Of a DNA stretch of 64,000 nt, positions 17,847-26,151 are shown in pieces; positions within the stretch are counted from its first letter, which is position 1; the number at the start of each line of letters is the position of its first letter. This DNA is from JAJBWD01 sp041821285. Lineage in GTDB: Bacteria; Bacillota; Clostridia; Clostridiales; Clostridiaceae. The DNA lies in the NCBI GenBank assembly GCA_041821285.1, contig JBGUER010000001.1:1-64000 (forward strand). The letters are read 5' to 3'. The notes beneath the pieces were generated by a model. It was not told the DNA's origin. It did not search any database and saw only the letters and a list, made by a program, of their open reading frames with translations. Position numbers and translations under genes: made by a program.

Positions 17847-18359
17847 ATTATAAGATTTATTCAAGAAAAAGATATTTCTATTTTAAGAATAATAAACAGT
17901 AAAATGAAATGTAAATTTTTAGACATTCTAATGCCAATAATAACTTATTTCGGTTCTTTTACATTTACCAGCTTGTTATTGTGTTTTTTACTATTTAATC
18001 CAAATAAAAAACTTAAATCACTAGGAATAAAATGTGCCCTTGCTATTATATTCAGTCAAATTGTAGTTAGGATAACAAAAAGAAGTGTTAACAGAATAAG
18101 ACCTTACGTTAAACTTGAAAACCTATATATCAGAAAAATAGGTATAGACAAATATTCATTTCCATCGGGGCATTCCACTGCAGCTTTTTCAACTGCAGTT
18201 ACTATATCTATATACTATTCTTTCTTAAGTTTTTATATTATTCCACTAGCTTTTTTAGTTGGACTATCTAGAATGTATTTAGGTGTCCACTACCCTACAG
18301 ATGTGACTGCAGGAATTTTAATAGGAACTCTTTCCGCATTTTTAACTACACTATTATAG
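17847..18359 (+). CDS. PAP2-family phosphatase, probable ATT start
   Basis: This small membrane phosphatase has the three acid-phosphatase motifs: KRSVNRIRP, PSGH and SRMYLGVHYPTD. The substrate is likely a lipid phosphate such as undecaprenyl diphosphate or phosphatidate. The first in-frame ATG (17904) has no ribosome site. In-frame coding continues upstream as IRFIQEKDISILRIINS, which resembles the usual N-terminus of this family. A ribosome site, TAGGGGGG, ends at 17840, so initiation at ATT (17847) or ATA (17850) fits best and gives 170 aa. If that is wrong, the ATG form has 151 aa. Confidence 0.82.
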   Translation: MIRFIQEKDISILRIINSKMKCKFLDILMPIITYFGSFTFTSLLLCFLLFNPNKKLKSLGIKCALAIIFSQIVVRITKRSVNRIRPYVKLENLYIRKIGIDKYSFPSGHSTAAFSTAVTISIYYSFLSFYIIPLAFLVGLSRMYLGVHYPTDVTAGILIGTLSAFLTTLL

Positions 18360-18369
18360 GAGTGATTTA

Positions 18370-19023
18370 ATGATAAACGAAATTGAAGCTGCCATATTTG
18401 ATATGGATGGAACTCTAATAGATTCTATGGGAATTTGGTGTAAACTAGACCATGCGTATTTAAATAAAAGAAATATTAGTATTCCAAAAGATTTAAAAAA
18501 AAATATAGAGCATTTAAGTTTTATAAATACAGCAAAATATTTCAAAAAAACATTTAATTTAAGTGAAAGCGTAGAAGACATAGTGGACGAATGGAATGAA
18601 ATGGCCTTTTGTGAATATGCAAATAACATTAAATTAAAAGAAAATGTAGATAAATATTTAAAATACCTTGTTAAAAATAACATTAAAATTGGACTTGCTA
18701 CTAGCAATAATCCTTTACTTACAGAAGCTGTTTTAAAAAAGAATAAAATATATGATTATTTTCAATGTATAGCAACAACAGATGAAGTAGGCAAACCTAA
18801 AAACTGTCCTGATATTTACCTTTTAGCTGCAAAACGGCTTAACGTAGATCCTAGCAAATGTTTAGTATTTGAGGATATTTTAGCTGGAGTTATGGGAGCT
18901 AAAAAAGCTGGAATGAAAGTTATAGGTGTATACGATGATTATTCTTTAGATGATCACATAGAAATGACCAAAAATGCCGACCTATTTATAACTGAATATA
19001 AAGAACTTTTAGATGCAATTTAG
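18370..19023 (+). CDS. HAD-superfamily phosphatase, beta-phosphoglucomutase-like
   Basis: This 217-aa haloacid-dehalogenase-fold enzyme has motif I DMDGTLIDS (nucleophile Asp14 and acid Asp16), a helical cap typical of subfamily IA, motif II LATSN, and motifs III and IV in GKPKNCPD and VFEDILAGVMGAKKAGM. It is probably a sugar-phosphate phosphatase or phosphoglucomutase-like enzyme; the substrate is not predictable. It starts ten bases after the PAP2 gene with GGAG in the upstream stop region and is co-transcribed. A terminator overlaps its stop. Confidence 0.9.
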   Translation: MINEIEAAIFDMDGTLIDSMGIWCKLDHAYLNKRNISIPKDLKKNIEHLSFINTAKYFKKTFNLSESVEDIVDEWNEMAFCEYANNIKLKENVDKYLKYLVKNNIKIGLATSNNPLLTEAVLKKNKIYDYFQCIATTDEVGKPKNCPDIYLLAAKRLNVDPSKCLVFEDILAGVMGAKKAGMKVIGVYDDYSLDDHIEMTKNADLFITEYKELLDAI

Positions 19024-19049
19024 TTCCTATTATATAGGAACTTTTTTTG
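19022..19049 (+). terminator. Intrinsic terminator after the HAD gene
   Basis: AGTTCCTAT (19022-19030) and ATAGGAACT (19034-19042) form a 9-bp stem with a three-base loop followed by seven T. The stem begins inside the TAG stop codon. Confidence 0.85.
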
Positions 19050-19107
19050 TAACAAAATATAATATCTATAATATACTAATACTAGCAATGAAATATAAGG
19101 TGGTTTT

Positions 19108-19524
19108 ATGACTTTTATTCTTTTTATATTATTTATAATAATATTATTTTTCATGTATACCTATTATAATAACAAATCATATAAAACTAAACTTAAGATG
19201 ATGTGTCTTATACGAGAAAATGATGCACTTTCCAATAAATTAACTAAAATAAATAAAAATACACAAAGCATATCTATAAAATATGAATCTTTTGATATTT
19301 CCTCTGGTAAAATAAATAAAAATTGCGATCTTCTAATATGCCCTATTATAAACTCACCTAAACTAACTATTATTAAGAAAAACTTTAAAGTAGATATATT
19401 AGATTGTGCTGAAATTTTTAATAAAAAATGGTATTTTGTAAAATTACCTTCTGAATATACTATAAATAATAAAGGTTGGATTATTTCTGATAATATTTTA
19501 TTACAAGAAAATAAAACCGTATAA
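19108..19524 (+). CDS. Membrane-anchored hypothetical protein, SH3-like tail
   Basis: This 138-aa protein has a single N-terminal hydrophobic helix (residues about 2-17), a short basic linker with coiled-coil character and a C-terminal beta-rich part. The tail (FKVDILDCAEIFNKKWYFV onward to GWIISDNI) has the rhythm of a bacterial SH3 domain, where W-Y-x-V and G-W-I recur. I do not recognise a named family. AAGGTGG precedes the ATG. It stands alone between a terminator and the RlmI-type gene's own promoter. Confidence 0.65.
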   Translation: MTFILFILFIIILFFMYTYYNNKSYKTKLKMMCLIRENDALSNKLTKINKNTQSISIKYESFDISSGKINKNCDLLICPIINSPKLTIIKKNFKVDILDCAEIFNKKWYFVKLPSEYTINNKGWIISDNILLQENKTV

Positions 19525-19541
19525 TAAAAAATTTAATTATG

Positions 19542-19569
19542 TTTACAAATAATGATAATATGATATACT
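19542..19569 (+). promoter_or_regulatory. Promoter of the methyltransferase gene
   Basis: TTTACA (19542-19547), a 16-base spacer and TATACT (19564-19569) precede the gene at 19599, whose ribosome site is TTAGGAGG. Confidence 0.5.
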
Positions 19570-19598
19570 TCTAATGAGAAAACTTAGGAGGTACCATT

Positions 19599-20774
19599 AT
19601 GATTTCAAAATTTTATCTTAAACAAGGGAAAGGACGAAAAGCCGAAAATGGTTTTTCTTGGATATATACCGATGAAATAGCAGGCTTTGATGGAGAATAT
19701 ACAAACGGAGACATAGTAGATGTCTACAATTTCAAAGACAATTTTATAGGAAGAGGTTATGTAAATGATCAGTCTAAAATAACTATAAGGCTTTTAACTA
19801 GAGACATTAATGAAGAAATAAACAAAGATTTTTTCAAAAAAAGATTCAAATCTGCCTTTGAATATAGAAATAAAGTAATAGATACTTCATGTTGCAGAGT
19901 TGTTTTTGGCGAATCAGATTTACTACCTGGTGTTACTATAGATAAATATAACGATTATTACGTTATTCAGTCTTTAACTCTTGGTATAGATAAATATAAA
20001 TCTTTATTTGTTGAAATTCTTATAGATGATTTTAACGCAAAAGGTGTATATGAAAGAAGCGATGCCAGAGTACGTGCACTAGAAGGCATGGAACTTACAA
20101 AAGGATTTTTAACTGACCCATTTGATACCAACATAATAATAGAAGAAAATGGTGTGAAATTTAAAATAGATATAGAAAACGGTCAAAAAACTGGATATTT
20201 CTTAGACCAAAAATTAAATAGATTGGCTATTCAAAATTTATGCAAAGATGGGGATGTTTTAGATTGCTTTACTCACACAGGATCTTTTGCACTAAATGCT
20301 GGAATAGCTGGTGCTAAATCTGTTCTTGGAATAGACATCTCCGAATCTGCCATAGCTTTAGCTCGTGAAAATGCAGAGCTTAACAATTTATCAGATCGAG
20401 TTAAATTCGAATGTCATAACGCCTTTGATGTATTAAAAGATTGGTCTAAAGAAGGAAGACAATATGACATGGTTATTTTAGACCCTCCAGCTTTTACTAA
20501 ATCTCGGGGAACTATAAGCAATGCAGTTAGAGGATATAAGGAAGTAAATTTAAGAGCTATGAAAATGGTTAAAAAAGAAGGTTTCTTTGCAACTTGTTCT
20601 TGTTCTCATTTTATGAATGAAGATTTATTTAAAAAGACTATTTATGAAGCTTCAAAAGATGCTCACAGGACTTTAAAGCAAATTGAATTTAGAACTCAAG
20701 CTCCAGACCATCCTGTTTTATGGAGTTCTGACGAATCTTATTATCTTAAATTTGCTATATTTCAAGTATTATAA
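19599..20774 (+). CDS. RlmI-like class I SAM-dependent rRNA methyltransferase
   Basis: This 391-aa protein has an N-terminal PUA-like RNA-binding domain (about residues 1-75), a central RlmI-specific domain and a C-terminal Rossmann methyltransferase. The SAM site is VLDCFTHTGSFALNAG, followed by VLGIDIS and the catalytic loop ILDPPAFTKSR. A late TCSCSHFM carries the cysteine of the m5C enzymes of this family. It is likely to methylate 23S rRNA cytosine (E. coli RlmI makes m5C1962). Its length fits the family. It has its own promoter and a terminator-like hairpin after the stop. Confidence 0.92.
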   Translation: MISKFYLKQGKGRKAENGFSWIYTDEIAGFDGEYTNGDIVDVYNFKDNFIGRGYVNDQSKITIRLLTRDINEEINKDFFKKRFKSAFEYRNKVIDTSCCRVVFGESDLLPGVTIDKYNDYYVIQSLTLGIDKYKSLFVEILIDDFNAKGVYERSDARVRALEGMELTKGFLTDPFDTNIIIEENGVKFKIDIENGQKTGYFLDQKLNRLAIQNLCKDGDVLDCFTHTGSFALNAGIAGAKSVLGIDISESAIALARENAELNNLSDRVKFECHNAFDVLKDWSKEGRQYDMVILDPPAFTKSRGTISNAVRGYKEVNLRAMKMVKKEGFFATCSCSHFMNEDLFKKTIYEASKDAHRTLKQIEFRTQAPDHPVLWSSDESYYLKFAIFQVL

Positions 20775-20781
20775 AAATATC

Positions 20782-20819
20782 ATAGGAGGAGACTTATCAC
20801 AGTTTCCCCCTATATTTTT
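20782..20819. terminator. Bidirectional terminator between convergent genes
   Basis: ATAGGAGGA (20782-20790) faces TCCCCCTAT (20805-20813), with plus-strand T-tract following. On the minus strand the central mismatch becomes a G-U pair. It separates the methyltransferase gene from the beta-propeller gene. Confidence 0.6.
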
Positions 20820-22873
20820 TAATATAAATTCAATGCTTTTATTTCCTCTAAAGAATCTATATCATAAGATTTTATATATTTATTTGATATAGTGTATATA
20901 TTATTATCTATATAAACTATTCTATTTATCACACTATCTTGATAATAAACTATTTTATTTATCACACTATCTTGATAAATTTCGTAATTTTCTGTAAAAT
21001 ACTCTGAATTATACTTTTCGAAAAATCCATTTTCTATATTTGTTAATTTTCCCAAAGTTTTAAATCCATTTTTTAAATCTAAGGAAAATATATATGCTCC
21101 TTGGAAAGTTTCATAATTATTATCACCATATATATCTATGGGAATAGCAAATATATTTTTTTCTTTATAATGCATAAGAGCTTTATGATCATATAAAACA
21201 GATGAAGTTGTTCCAGCTTCCCCAATAACTACTTTATCTATTTCCTTAGGATTAGAAACATCTGTTACATCAAACAAAGCTATTTTCATTCCTTCCGGTT
21301 TAGCCCTTTCCTCTCCCCCTTCATTAACCAAACCTGTCTCTTGTCCAAATCCAATGATGTGATTTTCATCATAAGGGTATAAATAATTACTAAATCCAGG
21401 TATTTTAAGTTCACCTAAAACTTTAGGTTGTTCTGGATTTTTCATGTCTATTACAAAGAATGGATCCATTTCTTTATAGGTTACAAGATATGCCTTATCT
21501 CCCATAAAACTAGCCGAATATATTTTTTCGCCTTCAGCTAGGCCTTCTAAGCTCCCCTTTATATTCATATCCTCATCTAAAACATAAATATTATTTTTAC
21601 TTGGTTCATCTACAATAGCATCATCACTGTTTGTATCATTTGGAAGAGCTATATCACTTCTTTCCATAAAATAAAACATCATTTTATCTGTTGTAGTGGC
21701 TATTCTAAAATATTCCTTATATTCATCCATAGAAAATTGATCTAATACTCTTCCTGGAATTTCTGCTTGGTTTAAAAATGATACTTCTCCATTATTTAAA
21801 TTAAATTTGTAAACTACAGTGTTCATATCTTTATCATCATTTATTTTTGTTCCCGCCACATAAATATTATTTTCTGAAACATATATATTATCACCAGAAC
21901 CTAAAATAGTTTTAGTATTACTAGCATTATCAATATTATCTAAATCAAGAGATGTTATATTTATATAATTTGGAGCTTCACTTTCACTTAAATAATTTAT
22001 ATCTCCATATGGAATAACAATAGGGTCTTTAACTGCATCATCATTTATTATAGGACAGCCTCTCTCTATTCCATTTTTTATAGTATCATAATCCAAATAT
22101 TTATTAGAAATTATATAGATATTTGATTTTATCATCCTTGAGCTTATATAATTTCCTTCAGTTTCTATTTGTCTTAATTTTTTTATATTTAGCTTATCCT
22201 CTACATCATAAACTATAGCACAAACTTTTTCTGCATATGTTCCCTTGTAGCTATATTTATTTCCTATAACAACTAAATATTTTCCTTTTAGATATATTCC
22301 GTTAGGGTGAAAATCCCCTTCTAGTTCTATTGTATTAGTTAAACTTAAACCCTCTGGTTTATATGCTTTTATAATGTCTACAGTGCTTACTTGATTGTTA
22401 TTTTCTCTTATTTTATAAATAAATTCACCATCTGATTTAACTGAATCCTCTTCTTCCACGTTAGCTACTTGGTTATTAGTTTGAGAATAATTTTCTCCTG
22501 CTCCACCATCCATAAACATTCCATTAGTAATCCCACTAGTCGATTTTTCTGTAACTGTACCATACAAAAGATTTCTATTTTTTTGATTTTCATCTAGTAT
22601 AGCTAATAAATTTTCATAGCTTTTAATAGTTGGTAGTGCTACCAATTTGACACCTGAATTTTCATTATTCTCTTTTACAGTTCCACCGCCTAATTTAAAT
22701 GAAAAGCTAAATATTAAAACTAATATTGCTGCTGCCATTCCTGAATATTTTGAAAATCTATTAGAACATTTTCTTCTTTTAGCTTTTCTAATTCCTTTTT
22801 CTACAGCTAAATCTATTTCTACAGGTACTTCTATTTCATCAAATTCTTTTTTTAATTTATCCATATCTTTCAT
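20819..22873 (-). CDS. Membrane-anchored beta-propeller protein, possible anti-sigma partner
   Basis: This 684-aa protein has a charged cytoplasmic N-terminus of about 40 residues, one transmembrane helix (about 46-62) and a large extracytoplasmic part with repeated blade motifs (for example GKYLVVIGNKYSY, DNIYVSENNIYVAG). It resembles the secreted beta-propeller family of clostridia (Pfam Beta_propel). It overlaps an ECF sigma gene by four bases. A cytoplasmic tail, a helix and an outer domain, all co-translated with a sigma factor, is the layout of an anti-sigma factor. A 33-base tandem duplication lies near the C-terminus. Confidence 0.82.
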   Translation of the reverse strand: MKDMDKLKKEFDEIEVPVEIDLAVEKGIRKAKRRKCSNRFSKYSGMAAAILVLIFSFSFKLGGGTVKENNENSGVKLVALPTIKSYENLLAILDENQKNRNLLYGTVTEKSTSGITNGMFMDGGAGENYSQTNNQVANVEEEDSVKSDGEFIYKIRENNNQVSTVDIIKAYKPEGLSLTNTIELEGDFHPNGIYLKGKYLVVIGNKYSYKGTYAEKVCAIVYDVEDKLNIKKLRQIETEGNYISSRMIKSNIYIISNKYLDYDTIKNGIERGCPIINDDAVKDPIVIPYGDINYLSESEAPNYINITSLDLDNIDNASNTKTILGSGDNIYVSENNIYVAGTKINDDKDMNTVVYKFNLNNGEVSFLNQAEIPGRVLDQFSMDEYKEYFRIATTTDKMMFYFMERSDIALPNDTNSDDAIVDEPSKNNIYVLDEDMNIKGSLEGLAEGEKIYSASFMGDKAYLVTYKEMDPFFVIDMKNPEQPKVLGELKIPGFSNYLYPYDENHIIGFGQETGLVNEGGEERAKPEGMKIALFDVTDVSNPKEIDKVVIGEAGTTSSVLYDHKALMHYKEKNIFAIPIDIYGDNNYETFQGAYIFSLDLKNGFKTLGKLTNIENGFFEKYNSEYFTENYEIYQDSVINKIVYYQDSVINRIVYIDNNIYTISNKYIKSYDIDSLEEIKALNLY
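20913..20978 (-). repeat. 33-bp tandem duplication inside the beta-propeller gene
   Basis: Two adjacent 33-base copies (20913-20945 and 20946-20978) differ at one base. In protein they give YQDSVINKIVY followed by YQDSVINRIVY. The near-identity suggests a recent in-frame slippage or duplication. Confidence 0.9.
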
Positions 22874-23388
22874 ATAACCTCAGCCTCCTTTAAATCTAAT
22901 TTTAATATCTTAAGACCCCTATAAAGATTAGTTTTTACAGTTCCAAGTGGTTTTTCTAATGTCTTTGCTATCTCTTCCAATGTAAAACCATTAAAATATT
23001 TTAATATAATAACAGTTTTATACCTTTCATCTAAATTATTTAAAGCTTCCTTCAAATCAAATTTTTCTTCTAATTCTAAATTTTCTTTATATTCTTTTGT
23101 GATAGCTTCATTTATTTCTATAGTTCTTTTGTTTTTCTTAATAAAATCCAAGGCTGAATTTATTAAGATTCTAATTAAATAAGTATCAAAGAATCTTGGA
23201 TCTTTAAGTTTTTTTATTGATATGTAAGATTTATATACAGCTTCCGAAACTATATCTAAAGCATCTTCTTTATTTCTTACATAAGTATAAGCTGTTTTAT
23301 ACAGCATTTCTTTTTTATCCGATATAAGCTCATAAAAGGCATTTTCATCTCCCTTTTTAGCTAAATTTACTTTTTCTATCCTATCCAA
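22870..23388 (-). CDS. ECF-type RNA polymerase sigma factor
   Basis: This sigma-70-family factor of about 172 aa has region 2 (about residues 15-75, NKEDALDIVSEAVYKSYISI) and region 4 (about 110-165, LEEIAKTLEKPLGTVKTNLYRG). It lacks regions 1 and 3, so it is an extracytoplasmic-function type. The best start is TTG at 23388, with AGAGGAGG seven bases upstream; the ATG at 23406 lies inside that ribosome site and has none of its own. It overlaps the downstream beta-propeller gene by four bases and probably controls its own operon. Confidence 0.9.
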   Translation of the reverse strand: MDRIEKVNLAKKGDENAFYELISDKKEMLYKTAYTYVRNKEDALDIVSEAVYKSYISIKKLKDPRFFDTYLIRILINSALDFIKKNKRTIEINEAITKEYKENLELEEKFDLKEALNNLDERYKTVIILKYFNGFTLEEIAKTLEKPLGTVKTNLYRGLKILKLDLKEAEVI

Positions 23389-23461
23389 AATATTGCCTCC
23401 TCTCATTTCCCTTTTATTATTAGACTATATTTTTTCTAATTTAGTTTCATACTATAAAAAA

Positions 23462-23483
23462 AACATGGAGAAATCTCCATGTT
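23462..23483 (-). terminator. Terminator of the ABC-2 transporter operon
   Basis: AACATGGAGA and TCTCCATGTT form a perfect 10-bp stem followed by eight T on the minus strand. It lies at the stop of the last permease gene. Confidence 0.85.
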
Positions 23484-24279
23484 ATACTGTTAAATCTCTC
23501 TTTTTATAAAAAACATAAGTCAGCGTCATAAACAATCCAATAATAAATAGTGATAATGCTATATACACCATTTCAAATCCACTACCAAGCATTATATTCT
23601 TAGCTTCAAAATATTTAAAAGGGGTTAAATATTTTAACCATTCTATATTTTCATTCATATCAATTAAAATAAAAAGTAAATATGAAAATAAAAGAAATCC
23701 TGTGGATATAGATACAGATATTTTAGGATTTTTACTAATAGCTGCAATACCCATTCCTATTGACATAAATAATATTTGAAGTATAAACATTCCAATCATT
23801 AATCTTATAATGTCACCATTTATAGAATCACCTTTATTATAACTAGCTACTGCTGATATAGAAGAAAATAACGCTACTAGATTTAATATTATTATATTTA
23901 CTAGAGTTGCTAATACTTTTAAAGATATAGCTTTATTTCTAGATACAGGTTTAGCAAATAAAAACTCTGCGGTTTTATCCCGTTCTTCCTTAGATATTAT
24001 TGTAGCTCCAAGCATAGATGAATGAATAGTAGCCATAATAATTAAGTATAAAAACAATATTGAAAAATATCCACCTACTGTACTTAAATCAACAATTCCT
24101 AATCCGAACATAGATTGAAGTCCCTTTGGTAGTGAGTCCATTAATTCATTAACAGAAGCCCCGGAAGTTTCAAGTGCACCAAACTTAGCCATACCACCAA
24201 AAACCATAACAATCATCCCAATGCACCAAATTATAAGTGATTTTCTATTAGCTTTCATCTCTCTTTTAAATATATTCAT
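23482..24279 (-). CDS. ABC-2 type permease subunit, second
   Basis: This 265-aa integral membrane protein has about six helices and the ABC-2 pattern, with a long loop after the first helix carrying SKEERDKTAEFLFAKPVSRN, which couples to the ATPase. It is similar in layout to the neighbouring permease, so the pair probably forms a heterodimeric channel. The start is set at the ATG (24279) with GGGAGGTGG upstream rather than the longer frame from 24303. It is the third gene of an ATPase-permease-permease operon. Confidence 0.88.
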   Translation of the reverse strand: MNIFKREMKANRKSLIIWCIGMIVMVFGGMAKFGALETSGASVNELMDSLPKGLQSMFGLGIVDLSTVGGYFSILFLYLIIMATIHSSMLGATIISKEERDKTAEFLFAKPVSRNKAISLKVLATLVNIIILNLVALFSSISAVASYNKGDSINGDIIRLMIGMFILQILFMSIGMGIAAISKNPKISVSISTGFLLFSYLLFILIDMNENIEWLKYLTPFKYFEAKNIMLGSGFEMVYIALSLFIIGLFMTLTYVFYKKRDLTV

Positions 24280-24292
24280 ATTATCCACCTCC

Positions 24293-25090
24293 CTAAAACG
24301 CATTTATATCTTTTTTTCTATAAATCTTATAACTTAGAAAAACAGATACTGCTACAAATATTATCTCTATCAAAACAAATTTCATTTCATAATTCCCATT
24401 GTTTATTATATATTCTGGTTCAAAAAATTTAAAAGGAGTAACATATTTGAATTTATCATCCCCAATAGCTGAACCAAATAAGTTTATTATATAAAATGAA
24501 AATACTATTCCAAGTGATATAGGTACAACAGATTTTATTTTTTTAACTAATACAGATATAAGCATTCCTAAAGCTAAAAATATTATTTCCACTAAAAATA
24601 AACTAAGTGATATTAGGATAAATATTTTTATACTAAAACTATCTTTAGACAACATCATTGCCATAAAAAATGCTGTGGAAAAATAAAATATATTTGTTAT
24701 TAAAACTGATGTTATTATGGCTAAAAGTTTTGAAGTTATTATTTCGTTTCTTGTAATAGGTTTAGCCAAAAGAAAATCTGACGTTTTTTCTCGAACTTCA
24801 ACAGATACAGATGATAAACCTAGATTCATAGCTTGAATAGCACCGCATAAAACCACATATGAAAATATATAAGCATAAAACCCTAAAATAGATGATAAAT
24901 CCAAAGTACTAAGTCCTAAAGCTTTTAATACTTCATCTGGAAATCCTTTAAACATTTCCTGCATTTGTCCAGCATTTTCTGAAAAAGCTGGAAACATAGA
25001 AAAGAATAATACAGTTATCAAAACTAAGGAAATAGTCCATGTTATGGTGGATTTTCTATAACGTTTTAATTCGTGAATGTACATATTCAT
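24293..25090 (-). CDS. ABC-2 type permease subunit, first
   Basis: This 265-aa protein has about six transmembrane helices. The cytoplasmic loop EVREKTSDFLLAKPITRNE matches the same element in the next gene, showing the two are paralogous halves of one channel. AAAGGAGG precedes the ATG. It is three bases downstream of the ATPase gene and 13 bases upstream of the second permease. Transporters of this form export peptides, lipids or antibiotics, or act in bacitracin-type self-protection. Nothing in the sequence fixes the substrate. Confidence 0.88.
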   Translation of the reverse strand: MNMYIHELKRYRKSTITWTISLVLITVLFFSMFPAFSENAGQMQEMFKGFPDEVLKALGLSTLDLSSILGFYAYIFSYVVLCGAIQAMNLGLSSVSVEVREKTSDFLLAKPITRNEIITSKLLAIITSVLITNIFYFSTAFFMAMMLSKDSFSIKIFILISLSLFLVEIIFLALGMLISVLVKKIKSVVPISLGIVFSFYIINLFGSAIGDDKFKYVTPFKFFEPEYIINNGNYEMKFVLIEIIFVAVSVFLSYKIYRKKDINAF

Positions 25091-25093
25091 GTT

Positions 25094-25978
25094 CTATTCC
25101 TCCTTTTCATAGTAATGCATAAAAATTTCTTCTAAATCTGGCTCTTCAACCCATAAATTCTTTATTTTTATTTTACATATTTTTTCTACAATTAGATTTA
25201 TATCTCCTTTGTATAAGAATGTAATAATATTTTTATCAATTACTAAATTACTAACTCCTGTGATATTGAATATATTTTTATCAATATCTGATTCAACTTC
25301 TATTTTAATTTTCTTATAATTATTTTCTTTTAATGTACTTATCTTTTCAACTTTTACTATTTTGCCTTCTTTTATTATAGCAACTCTATCACAAAGTTTT
25401 TGAACTTCACTTAATATATGAGATGAAAATAATATAGTAGTTCCTTTTTTATTTTCTTCTAAAAGTAAATCAAAGAATTTTTGTTGCATCAATGGGTCTA
25501 ATCCTGAAGTTGGTTCATCTAAAATAATAAGCTTAGGTTCATGAAGTAAACCTTGAACTATTCCTACCTTCTTTTTATTTCCTAAAGACAAATCATCTAT
25601 TTTTTTATTTAAATCCAAATCCATAATTCCAGCTAATTCAGTTATTCTTTTGCTACAATCTTTTTTATAAAAACTAGCAGAATATTTTAATAAATCCACA
25701 ACTTTCATATTGTCATAATAAGAAACTTCAGAAGGCAAATATCCAATTTCTTTTTTTATTTCAGGTCCATATTGTATACAGTCCTTACCAAATATTGTAG
25801 CTGATCCACTAGTTGGATATATCATAGAAAGAAGAGTTCTTATGGTAGTAGATTTACCTGCGCCATTTGGTCCAATGAATCCAAATATTTCACCTTGTTC
25901 TACATTAAAACTTACCTTATCAATTCCTCTAGCTTTACCATAATATTTTGTTAAATTATTTATCTCAATAATATTCAT
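25094..25978 (-). CDS. ABC transporter ATPase of the ABC-2 system
   Basis: This 294-aa ATP-binding protein has Walker A GPNGAGKSTT, signature LSLGNKKK (an altered LSGGQ, common in the CcmA/BcrA class), Walker B LIILDEPTSGLDP and the switch His in FSSHILSE. The C-terminal quarter is a variable domain. The start is taken at ATG 25978, preceded by GAGGAGGG, because the longer frame (26011) has no ribosome site. It energises the two permeases encoded downstream. The upstream region is shared with the divergent proBA operon and holds a 12-base direct repeat. Confidence 0.92.
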   Translation of the reverse strand: MNIIEINNLTKYYGKARGIDKVSFNVEQGEIFGFIGPNGAGKSTTIRTLLSMIYPTSGSATIFGKDCIQYGPEIKKEIGYLPSEVSYYDNMKVVDLLKYSASFYKKDCSKRITELAGIMDLDLNKKIDDLSLGNKKKVGIVQGLLHEPKLIILDEPTSGLDPLMQQKFFDLLLEENKKGTTILFSSHILSEVQKLCDRVAIIKEGKIVKVEKISTLKENNYKKIKIEVESDIDKNIFNITGVSNLVIDKNIITFLYKGDINLIVEKICKIKIKNLWVEEPDLEEIFMHYYEKEE

Positions 25979-26000
25979 ATTATCCCTCCTCAACAAAGTA

Positions 26001-26085
26001 TATAATACCATTTTATATCATTTATATTAACTTGTAAATCTCTTTATATAATTTGTTTGAATATTAAGAAATCTATAATACCATT
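26001..26085. repeat. Two copies of TATAATACCATT in a divergent promoter region
   Basis: The 12-base sequence TATAATACCATT occurs at 26001-26012 and 26074-26085, flanking the expected promoter of the ABC-2 operon and lying next to the proBA promoter. It may be a regulator site, or chance in AT-rich DNA. Confidence 0.4.
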
Positions 26086-26087
26086 CA

Positions 26088-26116
26088 TTGAAAGATATTG
26101 GATTTTATGATATAAT
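26088..26116 (+). promoter_or_regulatory. Sigma-A promoter of proBA
   Basis: TTGAAA (26088-26093), a 17-base spacer and the consensus TATAAT (26111-26116) lie 36 bases before the proB start. Confidence 0.75.
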
Positions 26117-26151
26117 GCACTAAATTAATAGAAATTAAAGGTGGTTATTTA

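Noticed and set aside
20683..20892. Extra small gene after the methyltransferase
   Set aside because: The frame spans the methyltransferase end and the terminator between convergent genes; there is no separate start signal.
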